Positions 52,042 to 60,353 of a stretch of 64,000 nt of DNA are shown here, in pieces (positions within the stretch are counted from its first letter, which is position 1; each line of letters begins with the position of its first letter). Under the pieces are notes generated by a model. The model was not told where the DNA came from, ran no database searches, and saw nothing but the letters and a program-made list of their open reading frames with translations. Location of the stretch: assembly GCA_002503985.1 (NCBI GenBank), contig DASW01000003.1:124001-188000 (forward strand), written 5' to 3'. This stretch comes from Thermoplasmata archaeon UBA61 (lineage in GTDB: Archaea > Thermoplasmatota > Thermoplasmata > Lutacidiplasmatales > UBA184). A program made the translations under genes and the position numbers.

Positions 52042-53835
52042 ATGTCCCCCGCGGCCGCCCAAATCGCTCCTCTGCCCGAACAGTCCGGTTCCGGTTCCCC
52101 GCGGCCGCCGCTCGAGCTCAACGACGTGAGCGTCATGATCGGTGGGCAGGGAGGGGACGGCACGCTGACCGTCTCCGACCTTCTCGGCCGGTACTTCCGG
52201 AAGAAGGGACTCTACGTCTACACCTCGAGGAACGTGCTCTCCCGTATCCGGGGAGGCCATGCGGACGCGTCGATCCGGGCGAGCCAGGACCCGATCGCCG
52301 CGGTCAAGTCCCAGGTCGATGTGCTCGTGGCTTTCGACAACGAAGCCGTGGAGATGGGAAAGACCGAGCTCGCCTCTCACGGGTTCATCATCTACGATTC
52401 CACCACGTTCCACATCGCGGAACCGCATTCCGCCGGGTTCCCGTTCGCGACCATGGTCGGAGGGCCGCTCGGCCAGCCGATCTTCAAGAACACAGCGGCC
52501 TACGGCGCCCTCTCCGTGCTCTTCGGCCTCGACCCGGCTCAGACCCGGGCGGTGATCGAGGAGCGGTTCAAGCGTCGCGGGGGCGAGGCGCTCGACAAGA
52601 ACCTGAAGGCCCTCGAGATCGGTCGGAAGGCCGCGCTCGCGATGCCCGGCGTCGAGAACCGGTACTCGATCGCCAGCGGCGACGCCCACAACATGATCCT
52701 GACCACGGGGAACCAAGCCGTGGCACTCGGCTTCGTCGTCGGCGGAGGACGGTTCTTTGCGGGATACCCGATCACACCGGCCACCGAGATCCTGGAGAAC
52801 GTACAGCGGTACCTCCCGGCGTTCGGGGGAGTGGTCCGCCAGGCAGAGGACGAGCTGGCCGCGATCAACATGATCATCGGGGCGTCGTACGCGGGCGCTC
52901 GGGTGATGACGTCCACGAGCGGCCCTGGGTTGGCGCTCATGACCGAAGGGATGTCGCACGCCGGCACGGCCGAGATCCCGGTCGTCATCGCGGACTGCCA
53001 GCGCGTCGGCCCCTCGACCGGCCAGCCGACCCGCCACGAGCAATCGGACCTCTCGCACCTCGCGAACCTCGGCCACGGCGAATTCCCCCGTTTCATCCTC
53101 GCGCCCGCGGACCCGGTCGACTGTTTCGACCTGACGGTCGATGCCCTCAACCTCGCGGAACGCTGGCGCCTGCCGGTCATCCTCCTCCTGGACCAAGCGC
53201 TATCCCAGAACACCGCAACGAGCCCTCGGTTCGACCTCTCCAAGGTCCGTGTCGACCGAGGGAAGCGTCTCACGCCGGAGGCCGCGGCCAAGCTCGCGCA
53301 GTACAAGGTCTATGAGTTCTCGTCGGACGGGGTGAGCCCGTACGCTCCTCCCGGGACTCCGGGGCTCTGGGCCGAGGTAACGGGCAACGAGCACGACGAG
53401 TGGGGGCACGTCTCCGTCAACCCCTCGAACCGGCTGCACATGATGAAGAAGCGAATGGAGAAGTTGGTCCACGCCCGCTCCGAGCTTCCCCCGTGCCGCT
53501 TCTACGGTCCTCCGAGCGCGAAGATCGGTCTGATCGGGTTCGGGAGCACCTCGGGTCCCATCCTCGAGGCGCAACGGTTGCTCGAGCATCGGGGCACCCC
53601 GACCCGGTACCTGCAGGCCCGCACGGTGTTCCCCGTGCCGGTGCACGAGATCGACCCGTTCCTGAAGGAGGTCGACGTGGCCTACGTCATTGAGCACAAC
53701 TACACGGGCCAGTTCGCCCGCCTCCTTAGGGAGACGATGCCGTGGCATCACGCGAAGCTCCGCTCGATCCTGAAGTACGACGGGTTGACGTTCCGCGCGC
53801 CGCAGATCGTCGCCGAGGTCAAGGGGGTGGCGTAA
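52042..53835 (+). CDS. korA: 2-oxoacid:ferredoxin oxidoreductase, fused gamma-alpha subunit
   Basis: A 597-residue subunit with the gamma domain first (VMIGGQGGDGTLTVSDLLGRYF to about residue 195) and the alpha domain after it (GNQAVALGFVVGGGRFFAGYPITPATEIL; TSTSGPGLALMTEG; QRVGPSTGQPTRHEQSDL). This fused arrangement is typical of 2-oxoglutarate and branched 2-oxoacid oxidoreductases of aerobic archaea such as Sulfolobus and haloarchaea. Residues 1-30 are Ala/Pro-rich. It decarboxylates 2-oxoacids to acyl-CoA and reduces ferredoxin with the beta subunit directly downstream. The GPSTGQPTRHEQ loop (instead of ...TKTEQ-type forms) cannot by itself fix the substrate. Confidence 0.93.
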   Translation: MSPAAAQIAPLPEQSGSGSPRPPLELNDVSVMIGGQGGDGTLTVSDLLGRYFRKKGLYVYTSRNVLSRIRGGHADASIRASQDPIAAVKSQVDVLVAFDNEAVEMGKTELASHGFIIYDSTTFHIAEPHSAGFPFATMVGGPLGQPIFKNTAAYGALSVLFGLDPAQTRAVIEERFKRRGGEALDKNLKALEIGRKAALAMPGVENRYSIASGDAHNMILTTGNQAVALGFVVGGGRFFAGYPITPATEILENVQRYLPAFGGVVRQAEDELAAINMIIGASYAGARVMTSTSGPGLALMTEGMSHAGTAEIPVVIADCQRVGPSTGQPTRHEQSDLSHLANLGHGEFPRFILAPADPVDCFDLTVDALNLAERWRLPVILLLDQALSQNTATSPRFDLSKVRVDRGKRLTPEAAAKLAQYKVYEFSSDGVSPYAPPGTPGLWAEVTGNEHDEWGHVSVNPSNRLHMMKKRMEKLVHARSELPPCRFYGPPSAKIGLIGFGSTSGPILEAQRLLEHRGTPTRYLQARTVFPVPVHEIDPFLKEVDVAYVIEHNYTGQFARLLRETMPWHHAKLRSILKYDGLTFRAPQIVAEVKGVA

Positions 53836-53836
53836 G

Positions 53837-54703
53837 ATGGTCCAGAACTACAAGCCGGTCCAGCCGATCTGGTGTCCGGGCTGCGGGGACTTCGGTGTTC
53901 TCGCCGCCGTCAAGCGGGCCGCGGCCGGCCTCAGCATCCCGACGCATGAGTTCGTGCTCGTCGGCGGCATCGGATGCTCCGGCTCGATCCACAACTTCAT
54001 GGAGGTCAACGGGATCCATGCTCTCCACGGTCGGCTCCTCGCGCAAGCCGTCGGGGTAAAGCTCGCGAACCCGTCCCTCACCGTCGTGGCGGCGGGCGGC
54101 GACGGGGACGGCTACGCCATCGGGATGGGGCATTTCATCCACGCGTTCAAGAAGAACGTGTCGATCCTCTACATCGTCATGAACAACGAGACCTACGGGC
54201 TCACCAAAGGACAGGCCTCCCCGACGAGCGAGATCGGGTTCGAGGGGAACGTCGAGTCTCCGTTCATGTCCATCCTCACGGCGCTTTCGATACCCGCGCC
54301 GAACTTCATCGCACGAGCGTTCTCGGGCGACCCGAAGGGGATGACGGCGATCCTTACGGAGGCGCTCAAGTTCAACCGCGAGGGACGCGGGTTCGCCTTC
54401 GTCGAAGACCTCTCCCCGTGTGTGACGTACAACGACATGTACAAGCTCTGGCGCGAGAAGGTGCTGGACGTCTCCACCCTCGAGGGCTATGACCCGACCG
54501 ACCGCAAGGCGATGTTCCGCCTGTGCCTCGAGACGACCGAATCCGGGCGGATCCCGATCGGGGTCATGCATCGCCCGAAGGTAGCGGGCCGGGATGGCCT
54601 CGAGGTCAAGTTGGTCGGTGACGGACCGGGACCGGTGCGCGCCGACATCGGGCTCGAAACGAACCGGGCGGCCTACCAGAAGCTCCTCGCGGGGCTTTCG
54701 TAG
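53837..54703 (+). CDS. korB: 2-oxoacid:ferredoxin oxidoreductase, beta subunit
   Basis: A 288-residue thiamine-diphosphate subunit. The [4Fe-4S] site starts with WCPGCGDFGVL, the TPP/Mg site is GGDGDGYAIGMGH followed by NNETYGLTKGQASPTS, and a third cysteine pair occurs as GIGCSGS. The gene follows korA after one base. It forms the catalytic pair with KorA; together with SucCD (27583-29594) it gives the energy-yielding 2-oxoglutarate to succinate branch of a citric-acid-cycle-like route. Confidence 0.94.
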   Translation: MVQNYKPVQPIWCPGCGDFGVLAAVKRAAAGLSIPTHEFVLVGGIGCSGSIHNFMEVNGIHALHGRLLAQAVGVKLANPSLTVVAAGGDGDGYAIGMGHFIHAFKKNVSILYIVMNNETYGLTKGQASPTSEIGFEGNVESPFMSILTALSIPAPNFIARAFSGDPKGMTAILTEALKFNREGRGFAFVEDLSPCVTYNDMYKLWREKVLDVSTLEGYDPTDRKAMFRLCLETTESGRIPIGVMHRPKVAGRDGLEVKLVGDGPGPVRADIGLETNRAAYQKLLAGLS

Positions 54704-54742
54704 GTCGGTGGTCCGGTCGCCCTCGGCGCCATCGCGCAGGGG

Positions 54743-56062
54743 GTGGGCACGATCTGGGTCGGTATCGACGACACGGACAGTCCCCGGGGCGGCTGCACGA
54801 CCTGGGTCCTGACGGAGCTGCTCGCGCTCGCCCGCGACGAGGGGGTCGACCTGATCGGTGAGCCGCGCCTCGTCCGGTTGAACCCGAACATCCCGTGGAA
54901 GACGCGGGGGAACGCGGCGCTCGCCGCGCGGTTCGGGCGGGGCCGCGGTCGGCGCCGGCGCATCGGCGATGCCGGAGGCCGACCCCTATGGAGCTTCGCG
55001 ACCGGGCGACCCCTCCCGTCGTCTCGCGAACAGAAGTTCCTCGAATTGGCATGGAAACGGGTGCTCGACCGTTCCCGACTGGGAGAGCCTCGCACCGACC
55101 CCGCCTTGGTAGCCGTACGACGTCGCCTCCCCGCCCGGCTCTACTACCGGGCGGTCCGGGAGATTGTCCCGATCGAGGAGACCCGTCGGTACCTCCTATC
55201 GGTCGGTGCCGTGGTCCACGCCGAGGGGGACGGACGGGGGCTCGTGGGGGCCAGCGCGGCGATCGCGTGGCCGGGCCGACGGGTCACGTGGGAGCTCATT
55301 GCCTACCGGCCAGTTCGACGCGAGGGAGCCCGTCGCCGGGTCGACGCGGGGTCAGTCCGCGCCGCAGCCCGACGCAACCCCGAGCTGTTCCTGTGCCACG
55401 ACCCCCGGACCCGGCGTCTGTTGGTCACGCCCCACACTCCCTGCCCGATCCTCTTTGGGCTCCGGGGGACCCGGCCCACGTCTCCGCTCCGGGCCCGGGC
55501 CGACGTGCGTTCCGAGCCCGTCGACCGCTGGGTCCTCTTCCGGACGAACCAGGCCACGGGAGACCATCTCGTCCCGCGGCGGGCCCGCGATGTGCTGGCG
55601 TACACTTCCGGACGAGTATCGGGCCAGGTGGCCGACCTACCCCACACTCTGCGTGGAGGGCACGTTCGGGTCCGGCTCGTGGACCCCGAGGGAACCGTCC
55701 TCGAGGTCATCGCCTTCGAGCCGACGAAGACGTTACCCCGCATCGTCCGGCACCTCGTGCCCGGGGACCGGGTAGAGGTCTGGGGCAGCCGCGGCTCCGG
55801 GCCGGTCTTGAAGATGGAAGGTCTGCGCGTGGTCTCGCTGGTCCCCCGCTGGACGGAAGGTTCCCCACCCGCCTGCCCGGACTGTCATCGACCGACCCGC
55901 TCCCTCGGCACGGTGCGCGGGTTCCGCTGTCTTCGATGCCGACGACGGTTCCCCCCCGAGGCGGCCCGACGAACCCGACTGCCGTTCCCGATCCGCCCCG
56001 GGGAGTACCATCCGACCCCGTCGGCGCGGCGGCACCTGGCCCCTCTCGGTCCTGAACCCTGA
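54743..56062 (+). CDS. tiaS: tRNA(Ile2) 2-agmatinylcytidine synthetase TiaS
   Basis: A 439-residue enzyme that attaches agmatine to C34 of the minor isoleucine tRNA so it reads AUA. The N-terminal kinase-like domain starts IWVGIDDTDSPRGGCTTWV and PRLVRLNPNIPWKTRGNAALA; an OB-fold follows (GHVRVRLVDPEG and HLVPGDRVEVWGSRG near residue 330), and the C-terminus is a zinc ribbon, ACPDCHRPTRS with FRCLRCRRRF. All domains are in the usual order. It starts at GTG 40 nt after korB, possibly on the same transcript. Confidence 0.93.
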   Translation: MGTIWVGIDDTDSPRGGCTTWVLTELLALARDEGVDLIGEPRLVRLNPNIPWKTRGNAALAARFGRGRGRRRRIGDAGGRPLWSFATGRPLPSSREQKFLELAWKRVLDRSRLGEPRTDPALVAVRRRLPARLYYRAVREIVPIEETRRYLLSVGAVVHAEGDGRGLVGASAAIAWPGRRVTWELIAYRPVRREGARRRVDAGSVRAAARRNPELFLCHDPRTRRLLVTPHTPCPILFGLRGTRPTSPLRARADVRSEPVDRWVLFRTNQATGDHLVPRRARDVLAYTSGRVSGQVADLPHTLRGGHVRVRLVDPEGTVLEVIAFEPTKTLPRIVRHLVPGDRVEVWGSRGSGPVLKMEGLRVVSLVPRWTEGSPPACPDCHRPTRSLGTVRGFRCLRCRRRFPPEAARRTRLPFPIRPGEYHPTPSARRHLAPLGPEP

Positions 56063-56128
56063 GGGGTCTGCCGCTCCTGACTAAGAGCTTTTGAGCGGGC
56101 CCCAGGTAACTCCACCGGGTCCGGTCTC

Positions 56129-57061
56129 ATGGGCACCCGCATCCGAACGGCGGTCCTGTTCGCCGTTATCATCGCGCTCTTCGTGGTCGTCGGGGGCCTC
56201 GTCGGGGAGTTCGTCTTCCAGTCGTGGCTTGCGGGTCTCATCATCGCCCTCTCCCTCGCCCTCGTGCTCAACCTGGTTTCGTACTTCTACTGCGACCGAC
56301 TGGTCCTCTGGTCGACCAAGGCGAAGGTCGTGAGCCCCGCCGAAGCTCCTCGCCTCGCGAAGATCGTCGACGAGATCGCCCCTTCGTTCGGGCTCGTGGC
56401 GCCGCGCATCGCCATCGTGCCGACGCAGACCCCGAACGCGTTCGCCACCGGCCGGGACGAGCGGCACGCGATCGTAGCGGCCACCGAAGGGATCCTGCGG
56501 GTCCTCAACGACCGGGAGCTCAAGGGCGTGCTCGCGCACGAGCTCGCCCACATCCGGGACCGGGACGTCCTGCTGATGACGTTCGTCGCGACCGTGGCGG
56601 GGGCGATCTCCTACGCTGCCCAGATCGCGTTCTTCTCGATGCTCTTCGGAGGGTCCAACAACCGGAGCAACGTCAACCCGATCGTCCTGGTACTCGCGCT
56701 CATCACCGCCCCGATCGCGGCGATGCTCATTCAGCTCTCGATCTCTCGGTCCCGTGAGTTCCGTGCCGACGAGGTGGGCGCCCGTACGCTCGGCGACCCC
56801 GAGGCCCTCGCGAGCGCTCTCCAGAAGCTCGAGACGGCGAACGTCCGGCAGCCGATGAACGTCGGCTCGCCGGCGCAGTCGAGCCTCTTCATCGTGAACC
56901 CGTTCCGCGGCGCCTCCTTCGCGGCGATCTTCTCGACCCATCCCCCCACGCCCGAGCGGATCCGCCGGCTCCGGGCGATGAAGGCCGACCCTTCGTACCG
57001 CCTCAGCGTCCGGGGTCCGTCGTTCCGAGCCGGTTCGACCGGTCGCCCGACGAGGAGCTAG
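56129..57061 (+). CDS. htpX: Membrane zinc metalloprotease HtpX
   Basis: A 310-residue M48 protease. Two N-terminal helices (residues 8-28 and 33-54) precede the zinc motif HELAH (H137, E138, H141) in GVLAHELAHIRDRDVLLM; another helix pair follows (LLMTFVATVAGAISYAA and the PIVLVLALITAPIAAML segment), and SREFRADEVG supplies the third ligand. It degrades misfolded membrane proteins. A CTAAGAGCTTTT stretch lies about 40-50 nt upstream. Its 3' neighbour is the frameshifted zinc-ribbon gene 9 nt downstream. Confidence 0.93.
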   Translation: MGTRIRTAVLFAVIIALFVVVGGLVGEFVFQSWLAGLIIALSLALVLNLVSYFYCDRLVLWSTKAKVVSPAEAPRLAKIVDEIAPSFGLVAPRIAIVPTQTPNAFATGRDERHAIVAATEGILRVLNDRELKGVLAHELAHIRDRDVLLMTFVATVAGAISYAAQIAFFSMLFGGSNNRSNVNPIVLVLALITAPIAAMLIQLSISRSREFRADEVGARTLGDPEALASALQKLETANVRQPMNVGSPAQSSLFIVNPFRGASFAAIFSTHPPTPERIRRLRAMKADPSYRLSVRGPSFRAGSTGRPTRS

Positions 57062-57070
57062 CGGATCTCG

Positions 57071-57454
57071 ATGCCCGCTTGTCCGGCCTGTGGGTGGGAG
57101 GTGACCTCCGAGGCACCTCAATGCCCGAAGTGCCACCTGTCGGTGATGCTCTTCGACGCCGTCCGCGAAGCCGCCGGTTCCTCCTCCGACCGGGACCCCA
57201 CGTACGTCCGGACGATCGGGGAACTGCTCGCGAGCGTGGACCTCGCGAAACCGGCGGCTCCCTCCCCGGGCACCCCGCAAGGGCTCATGAGCCGCCCGAA
57301 ACGGCCGACCTCGCTCGGCCCTGCCCCCCGGCCCGAACGCCACCCTCAAAGCCGATCGCTCCCCTCACGGACCTTCCGAAGCTCCCCGACGCGAAGACGG
57401 ACACCGAGCTTAGGCGACGTGTCCAAGAGTACTTCGAGCTCGGCCGACGCCTAG
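57071..57454 (+). CDS. Zinc-ribbon protein, 5' part before an apparent frameshift
   Basis: Begins MPACPACGWEV and then PQCPKCHL, a four-cysteine zinc ribbon at residues 4-22, followed by a helical stretch (VMLFDAVREAAG, YVRTIGELLASVDLAKPAAP) to about residue 85. After about base 57330 the frame turns into Ser/Arg-rich sequence up to a stop at 57454 that looks non-coding, while the frame one base back continues with coding character to 58188. The two parts probably form one protein of about 370 residues. The C-run at 57324-57329 is the likely place of the lost base. Confidence 0.7.
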   Translation: MPACPACGWEVTSEAPQCPKCHLSVMLFDAVREAAGSSSDRDPTYVRTIGELLASVDLAKPAAPSPGTPQGLMSRPKRPTSLGPAPRPERHPQSRSLPSRTFRSSPTRRRTPSLGDVSKSTSSSADA

Positions 57455-58188
57455 GCGTGGATTTCACCGACTTTGAAGCTCGCTCGGGCGCCGCGTCCCT
57501 CTCGGGCGACGGTAGCTCCCTCGAGGTGCTGGCGCGGGAGATGTTCGTCCACCTCGTGAGCTCCCTCTCCGAGGAGTTCGAGGCGACCCTCGCGCATCGC
57601 AACGAGGTCTCCCAGCTGGCCCCGACCCCGAGCGCGGACGTCGAGCTGGACGCGATCCGCGAGTCGATCCGCCTCGGCGACCTCGCCGGCGCGCTGCGGC
57701 GACTGAGCCACGTCCGGGACGAGCTCCTGCGGGTCGAGGAGGACTGGCAGGTCGGTCGGATCCTCGTGACGGAATGCGACCTATTGTCCCAGACGATCCG
57801 CGAGCTCGGGGGGGACCCCGCTCCGGCGCAGGGTCCGCTCGAGGAGGGACGGAAGTTCCTCTCGAAAGGCCAGCGCTCCGACGCCGAGAAGCTGCTCGCG
57901 CGAGCCGCCGTCGCGCTGTGGACGGTGCTCGAGCCCCGGTTCTTCGAGGACCTGCGCCGGATCCGAGACCGAATGAGCGAGGCGCGAAGCGCGGGGGCCG
58001 ACATCGCACCGGCCGTTACGGACCTGCGGGAGGTCGCTACCGAGCTTCGGCAGCGCAATTTCGTAGGCGTGCTGACGGCGTACCGGCGGCTGCGCGCGTT
58101 CGCGGACCAGCTGACTCCGCTCGCCTCGGCCGAGGGTGGGGTCGGGGTTCTCGCGCCCGCGGTCCGTTCGGACGACCCGTCCGCATAG
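57331..58188 (+). CDS. Helical protein, 3' part after the apparent frameshift
   Basis: About 285 codons from the C-run to the stop. The sequence is almost fully helical and Leu/Arg/Glu-rich with heptad-like stretches (TDTELRRRVQEYFELGRRLG, DAIRESIRLGDLAGALRRLSHVRDELLRV, LLARAAVALWTVLEPRFFEDLRRIRDRM). No start codon with a plausible ribosome site is found near its beginning, so it is probably the C-terminal domain of the zinc-ribbon protein upstream. Function unknown; a zinc ribbon plus long helical repeats recalls scaffolding or regulatory proteins of Thermoplasmatota, but nothing specific is recognised. Confidence 0.7.
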   Translation, partial: ARTPPSKPIAPLTDLPKLPDAKTDTELRRRVQEYFELGRRLGVDFTDFEARSGAASLSGDGSSLEVLAREMFVHLVSSLSEEFEATLAHRNEVSQLAPTPSADVELDAIRESIRLGDLAGALRRLSHVRDELLRVEEDWQVGRILVTECDLLSQTIRELGGDPAPAQGPLEEGRKFLSKGQRSDAEKLLARAAVALWTVLEPRFFEDLRRIRDRMSEARSAGADIAPAVTDLREVATELRQRNFVGVLTAYRRLRAFADQLTPLASAEGGVGVLAPAVRSDDPSA

Positions 58189-58217
58189 ATAATTAACCGG
58201 CCCGGGGTCGACGGGTT

Positions 58218-59519
58218 GTGCCGACCGAAGCGCTGAGAGGGTTCCGGGACTATCCGCCTCCGGAGGCGGGCGCGCGTTCCGAGATCCGCCGTCGGATGCG
58301 CTCCGCGGCCCGTCGAGGGGGGTACAGCGAGCTCGAAACGCCGTGCGTCGAGAGCTTCGAGCTCTACCAGACGAAGAGCGGCGAGGGGATCGCCGCCCAG
58401 GCTTGGATGTTCCACGACAAGGGTGACCGCCCGGTCGCCCTGGCCCCCGAGACGACCCCCTCTCTGGCCCGCGTCTTTGCCGCCCGCGCGAAGTCGGAGC
58501 CGCTCCCGGTGAAATGGTTCACCGTCTCGAAGTCGTGGCGCTACGAGGAGCCCCAGGCCGGCCGGACGCGGGAGTTCGTCCAGTTCAACCTCGACATCCT
58601 CGGGGTACCCGGGGTCGAGGCCGAGGCGGACATCCTGGCGACGACCGCCCTCCTGCTCGACGAGGTCGGCGCCGAGGGCCTCTACGCGTTTCGAGTGAGC
58701 GACCGCGCGATCGCCGACGGCCTCGGCCGACGCGCGGGGGCCCGCGAGACCGGCCCGTTCTTCCGCGCGGTGGACCAGTACCGGAAGATCCCTCCCGCCG
58801 AGTTCGACTCGGAGCTCGCCGCCGCCGGTGTCCCGCCCGACCGGGTCGAGGGGCTGCGCTCGTTCTTCGAGAGCGTCGGCACGGGGGTGCCGTTCTCGAG
58901 CTTGGAGCCGTTCCTGGCCGAACTCTCTCGGGACGGCCTCGACGCCTCTGCGGTCGAGGGGGTCGATAGGGTCCGCAAGCTGTTCGCCCTGCTCGACCGG
59001 GCCGGGGTCTCGGACCGGACGGTCTTCGACCCCACGGTCGTACGGGGCATCGCGTACTACACGTCGTCCGTCTTCGAGGGGTACGCGAAGAAGGGCGACC
59101 TCCGCTCGCTCTTCGGAGGGGGCCGCTACGACCACCTGATCGAGCTGTTCGGAGGGCCTCCGACCCCCGCCGCGGGGATCGCCCTCGGCGACCAGACCCT
59201 CGAGATCCTCCTCAAGGACGCCGGACGATGGCCCGAAGGCGAGCCGCCGCTCGACACGTTCGTGGCCGTCGCGGACCCCGCCCTCCACGGCGAAGCGATC
59301 GCGCTCGTCCAGGAGCTTCGGCGCTCCGGGGTGAGCGCCGACTGTGACCTACTGTCCCGGAACCTCTCGCGTCAGCTCAAGGAGGCGGCGCGGCGCCGGA
59401 GCCGCCGCGCCCTGATCCTGGGGCTTCGGGAGGTGGCGTCGGGTGCCCTGGTCGAGCGTGATCTCGCGACGGGTGCGCAGCGTGAGGTCGCTCGGAGCGC
59501 GGCGGTACGACCGGTGTGA
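58218..59519 (+). CDS. hisS: Histidyl-tRNA synthetase
   Basis: Class II aminoacyl-tRNA synthetase, 433 residues. Motif 1 region RGFRDYPPPEAG, motif 2 VSKSWRYEEPQAGRTREFVQFNLDILG, the histidine-binding GIAYYTSSVFEGY with the preceding VVRG, and motif 3 AAGIALGDQTLEIL are present, as is the C-terminal anticodon domain (DTFVAVAD onwards). The GTG start lies 20-28 nt after a TAATTAAC element. Its 3' 143 nt overlap the convergent TPD-nuclease gene. Its substrate tRNA-His is encoded at 32882-32989. Confidence 0.96.
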   Translation: MPTEALRGFRDYPPPEAGARSEIRRRMRSAARRGGYSELETPCVESFELYQTKSGEGIAAQAWMFHDKGDRPVALAPETTPSLARVFAARAKSEPLPVKWFTVSKSWRYEEPQAGRTREFVQFNLDILGVPGVEAEADILATTALLLDEVGAEGLYAFRVSDRAIADGLGRRAGARETGPFFRAVDQYRKIPPAEFDSELAAAGVPPDRVEGLRSFFESVGTGVPFSSLEPFLAELSRDGLDASAVEGVDRVRKLFALLDRAGVSDRTVFDPTVVRGIAYYTSSVFEGYAKKGDLRSLFGGGRYDHLIELFGGPPTPAAGIALGDQTLEILLKDAGRWPEGEPPLDTFVAVADPALHGEAIALVQELRRSGVSADCDLLSRNLSRQLKEAARRRSRRALILGLREVASGALVERDLATGAQREVARSAAVRPV

Positions 59520-60261
59520 TCCCTTCGAAGGTCTCCCCGTCCCAGAGCAGGATCCCGGGGGGCGATTCGGCCCCGTCCACGTAGCCGTACCAGTAGACGA
59601 CGGCGCCCTCGCCGAAGATCTCCGTGTACGGCGCGAGCTGGCGGCGTAGGTTCCTGCGCAGCTCGACGTCGTCGCCGAAGTTCGCCTTCGATTCGATCCA
59701 GGTGAGCTTCTGTCCGTAGAAGATGATGGGTTCGTCCAGGAGCGCGTCCGGGGTCTTCGCGTACTTGCCCCGTAGGTCCTTCTCGGTCCGGAACCCGATG
59801 CCGTGCTTCTCGAGCCAGTTCCCGAGACGCTCCTCGCCCTTGCGGCCGCGCTCGCGCTGGAGCACCATGCCGTGCGGGGAGTAGATCATGTCGGCCGCGA
59901 GAAGCTCCTCGATCTCCTTGCGGAGGCGAGCGTCCGGGGCGCCCTCGGGGTGGAGGAACGACCCCCAGACCTTCTTCCGAGGGATGCCGAGCTCCCCCAG
60001 CATCTGCTGGCCCATCAGGACCGGAGGGAACTTCCATTCCTGGGCGATGTCGAGGATCGACCGGCCGTGCTTCCACTGGGAGACGAGCCGGGGCAGCTGG
60101 CGCTTCACGACGTAGAAGCGGCGGGTCGCGTCCCGGGTAACGCGGTGCGTGTGGATGACGAACAGGAGCTCCTCGTTCCAGTGCTCGCTGTGCGCGACCC
60201 GGTGGACGTCTTCGTAGGTGACGAGAGTTTCGTAAAGGCGCTGGTAGGTCGCTCGGTCCAT
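59377..60261 (-). CDS. TPD-domain nuclease-like protein (archaeal CDIN1/C15orf41 homologue)
   Basis: A 294-residue protein with a helical N-terminal half and a C-terminal PD-(D/E)xK nuclease-like domain. The catalytic pattern is TPD at residues 170-172 (KTPDALL) and E190-x-K192 in WIESKANFGD; HTHRVTRDATRRFYVVKRQ and AQEWKFPPVLMGQ belong to the N-terminal domain. This matches the TPD family that includes human CDIN1, mutated in congenital dyserythropoietic anaemia type I. The last ~45 residues (after about 250) are Pro/Gly/Arg-rich and lie antisense to hisS, so the family stop may have been lost. A GTTTTACC element lies about 45 nt upstream. Confidence 0.85.
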   Translation of the reverse strand: MDRATYQRLYETLVTYEDVHRVAHSEHWNEELLFVIHTHRVTRDATRRFYVVKRQLPRLVSQWKHGRSILDIAQEWKFPPVLMGQQMLGELGIPRKKVWGSFLHPEGAPDARLRKEIEELLAADMIYSPHGMVLQRERGRKGEERLGNWLEKHGIGFRTEKDLRGKYAKTPDALLDEPIIFYGQKLTWIESKANFGDDVELRRNLRRQLAPYTEIFGEGAVVYWYGYVDGAESPPGILLWDGETFEGITPVVPPRSERPHAAHPSRDHARPGHPTPPPEAPGSGRGGSGAAPPP

Positions 60262-60353
60262 AGGGTTGAGGTGTCAGGGGATGGCGCCCCGAGCCGTAGG
60301 CGGGTAAAACGTTACGCCGGGAGAGGTCGGGCGGAGCGCGACCGCCGGTGGGC

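Noticed and set aside
57285..59288. Long minus-strand open frame across the frameshifted gene and hisS (about 667 codons)
   Set aside because: Runs antisense to hisS, which is certain, and shows only Arg/Asp/Gly/Ser-rich low-complexity sequence.
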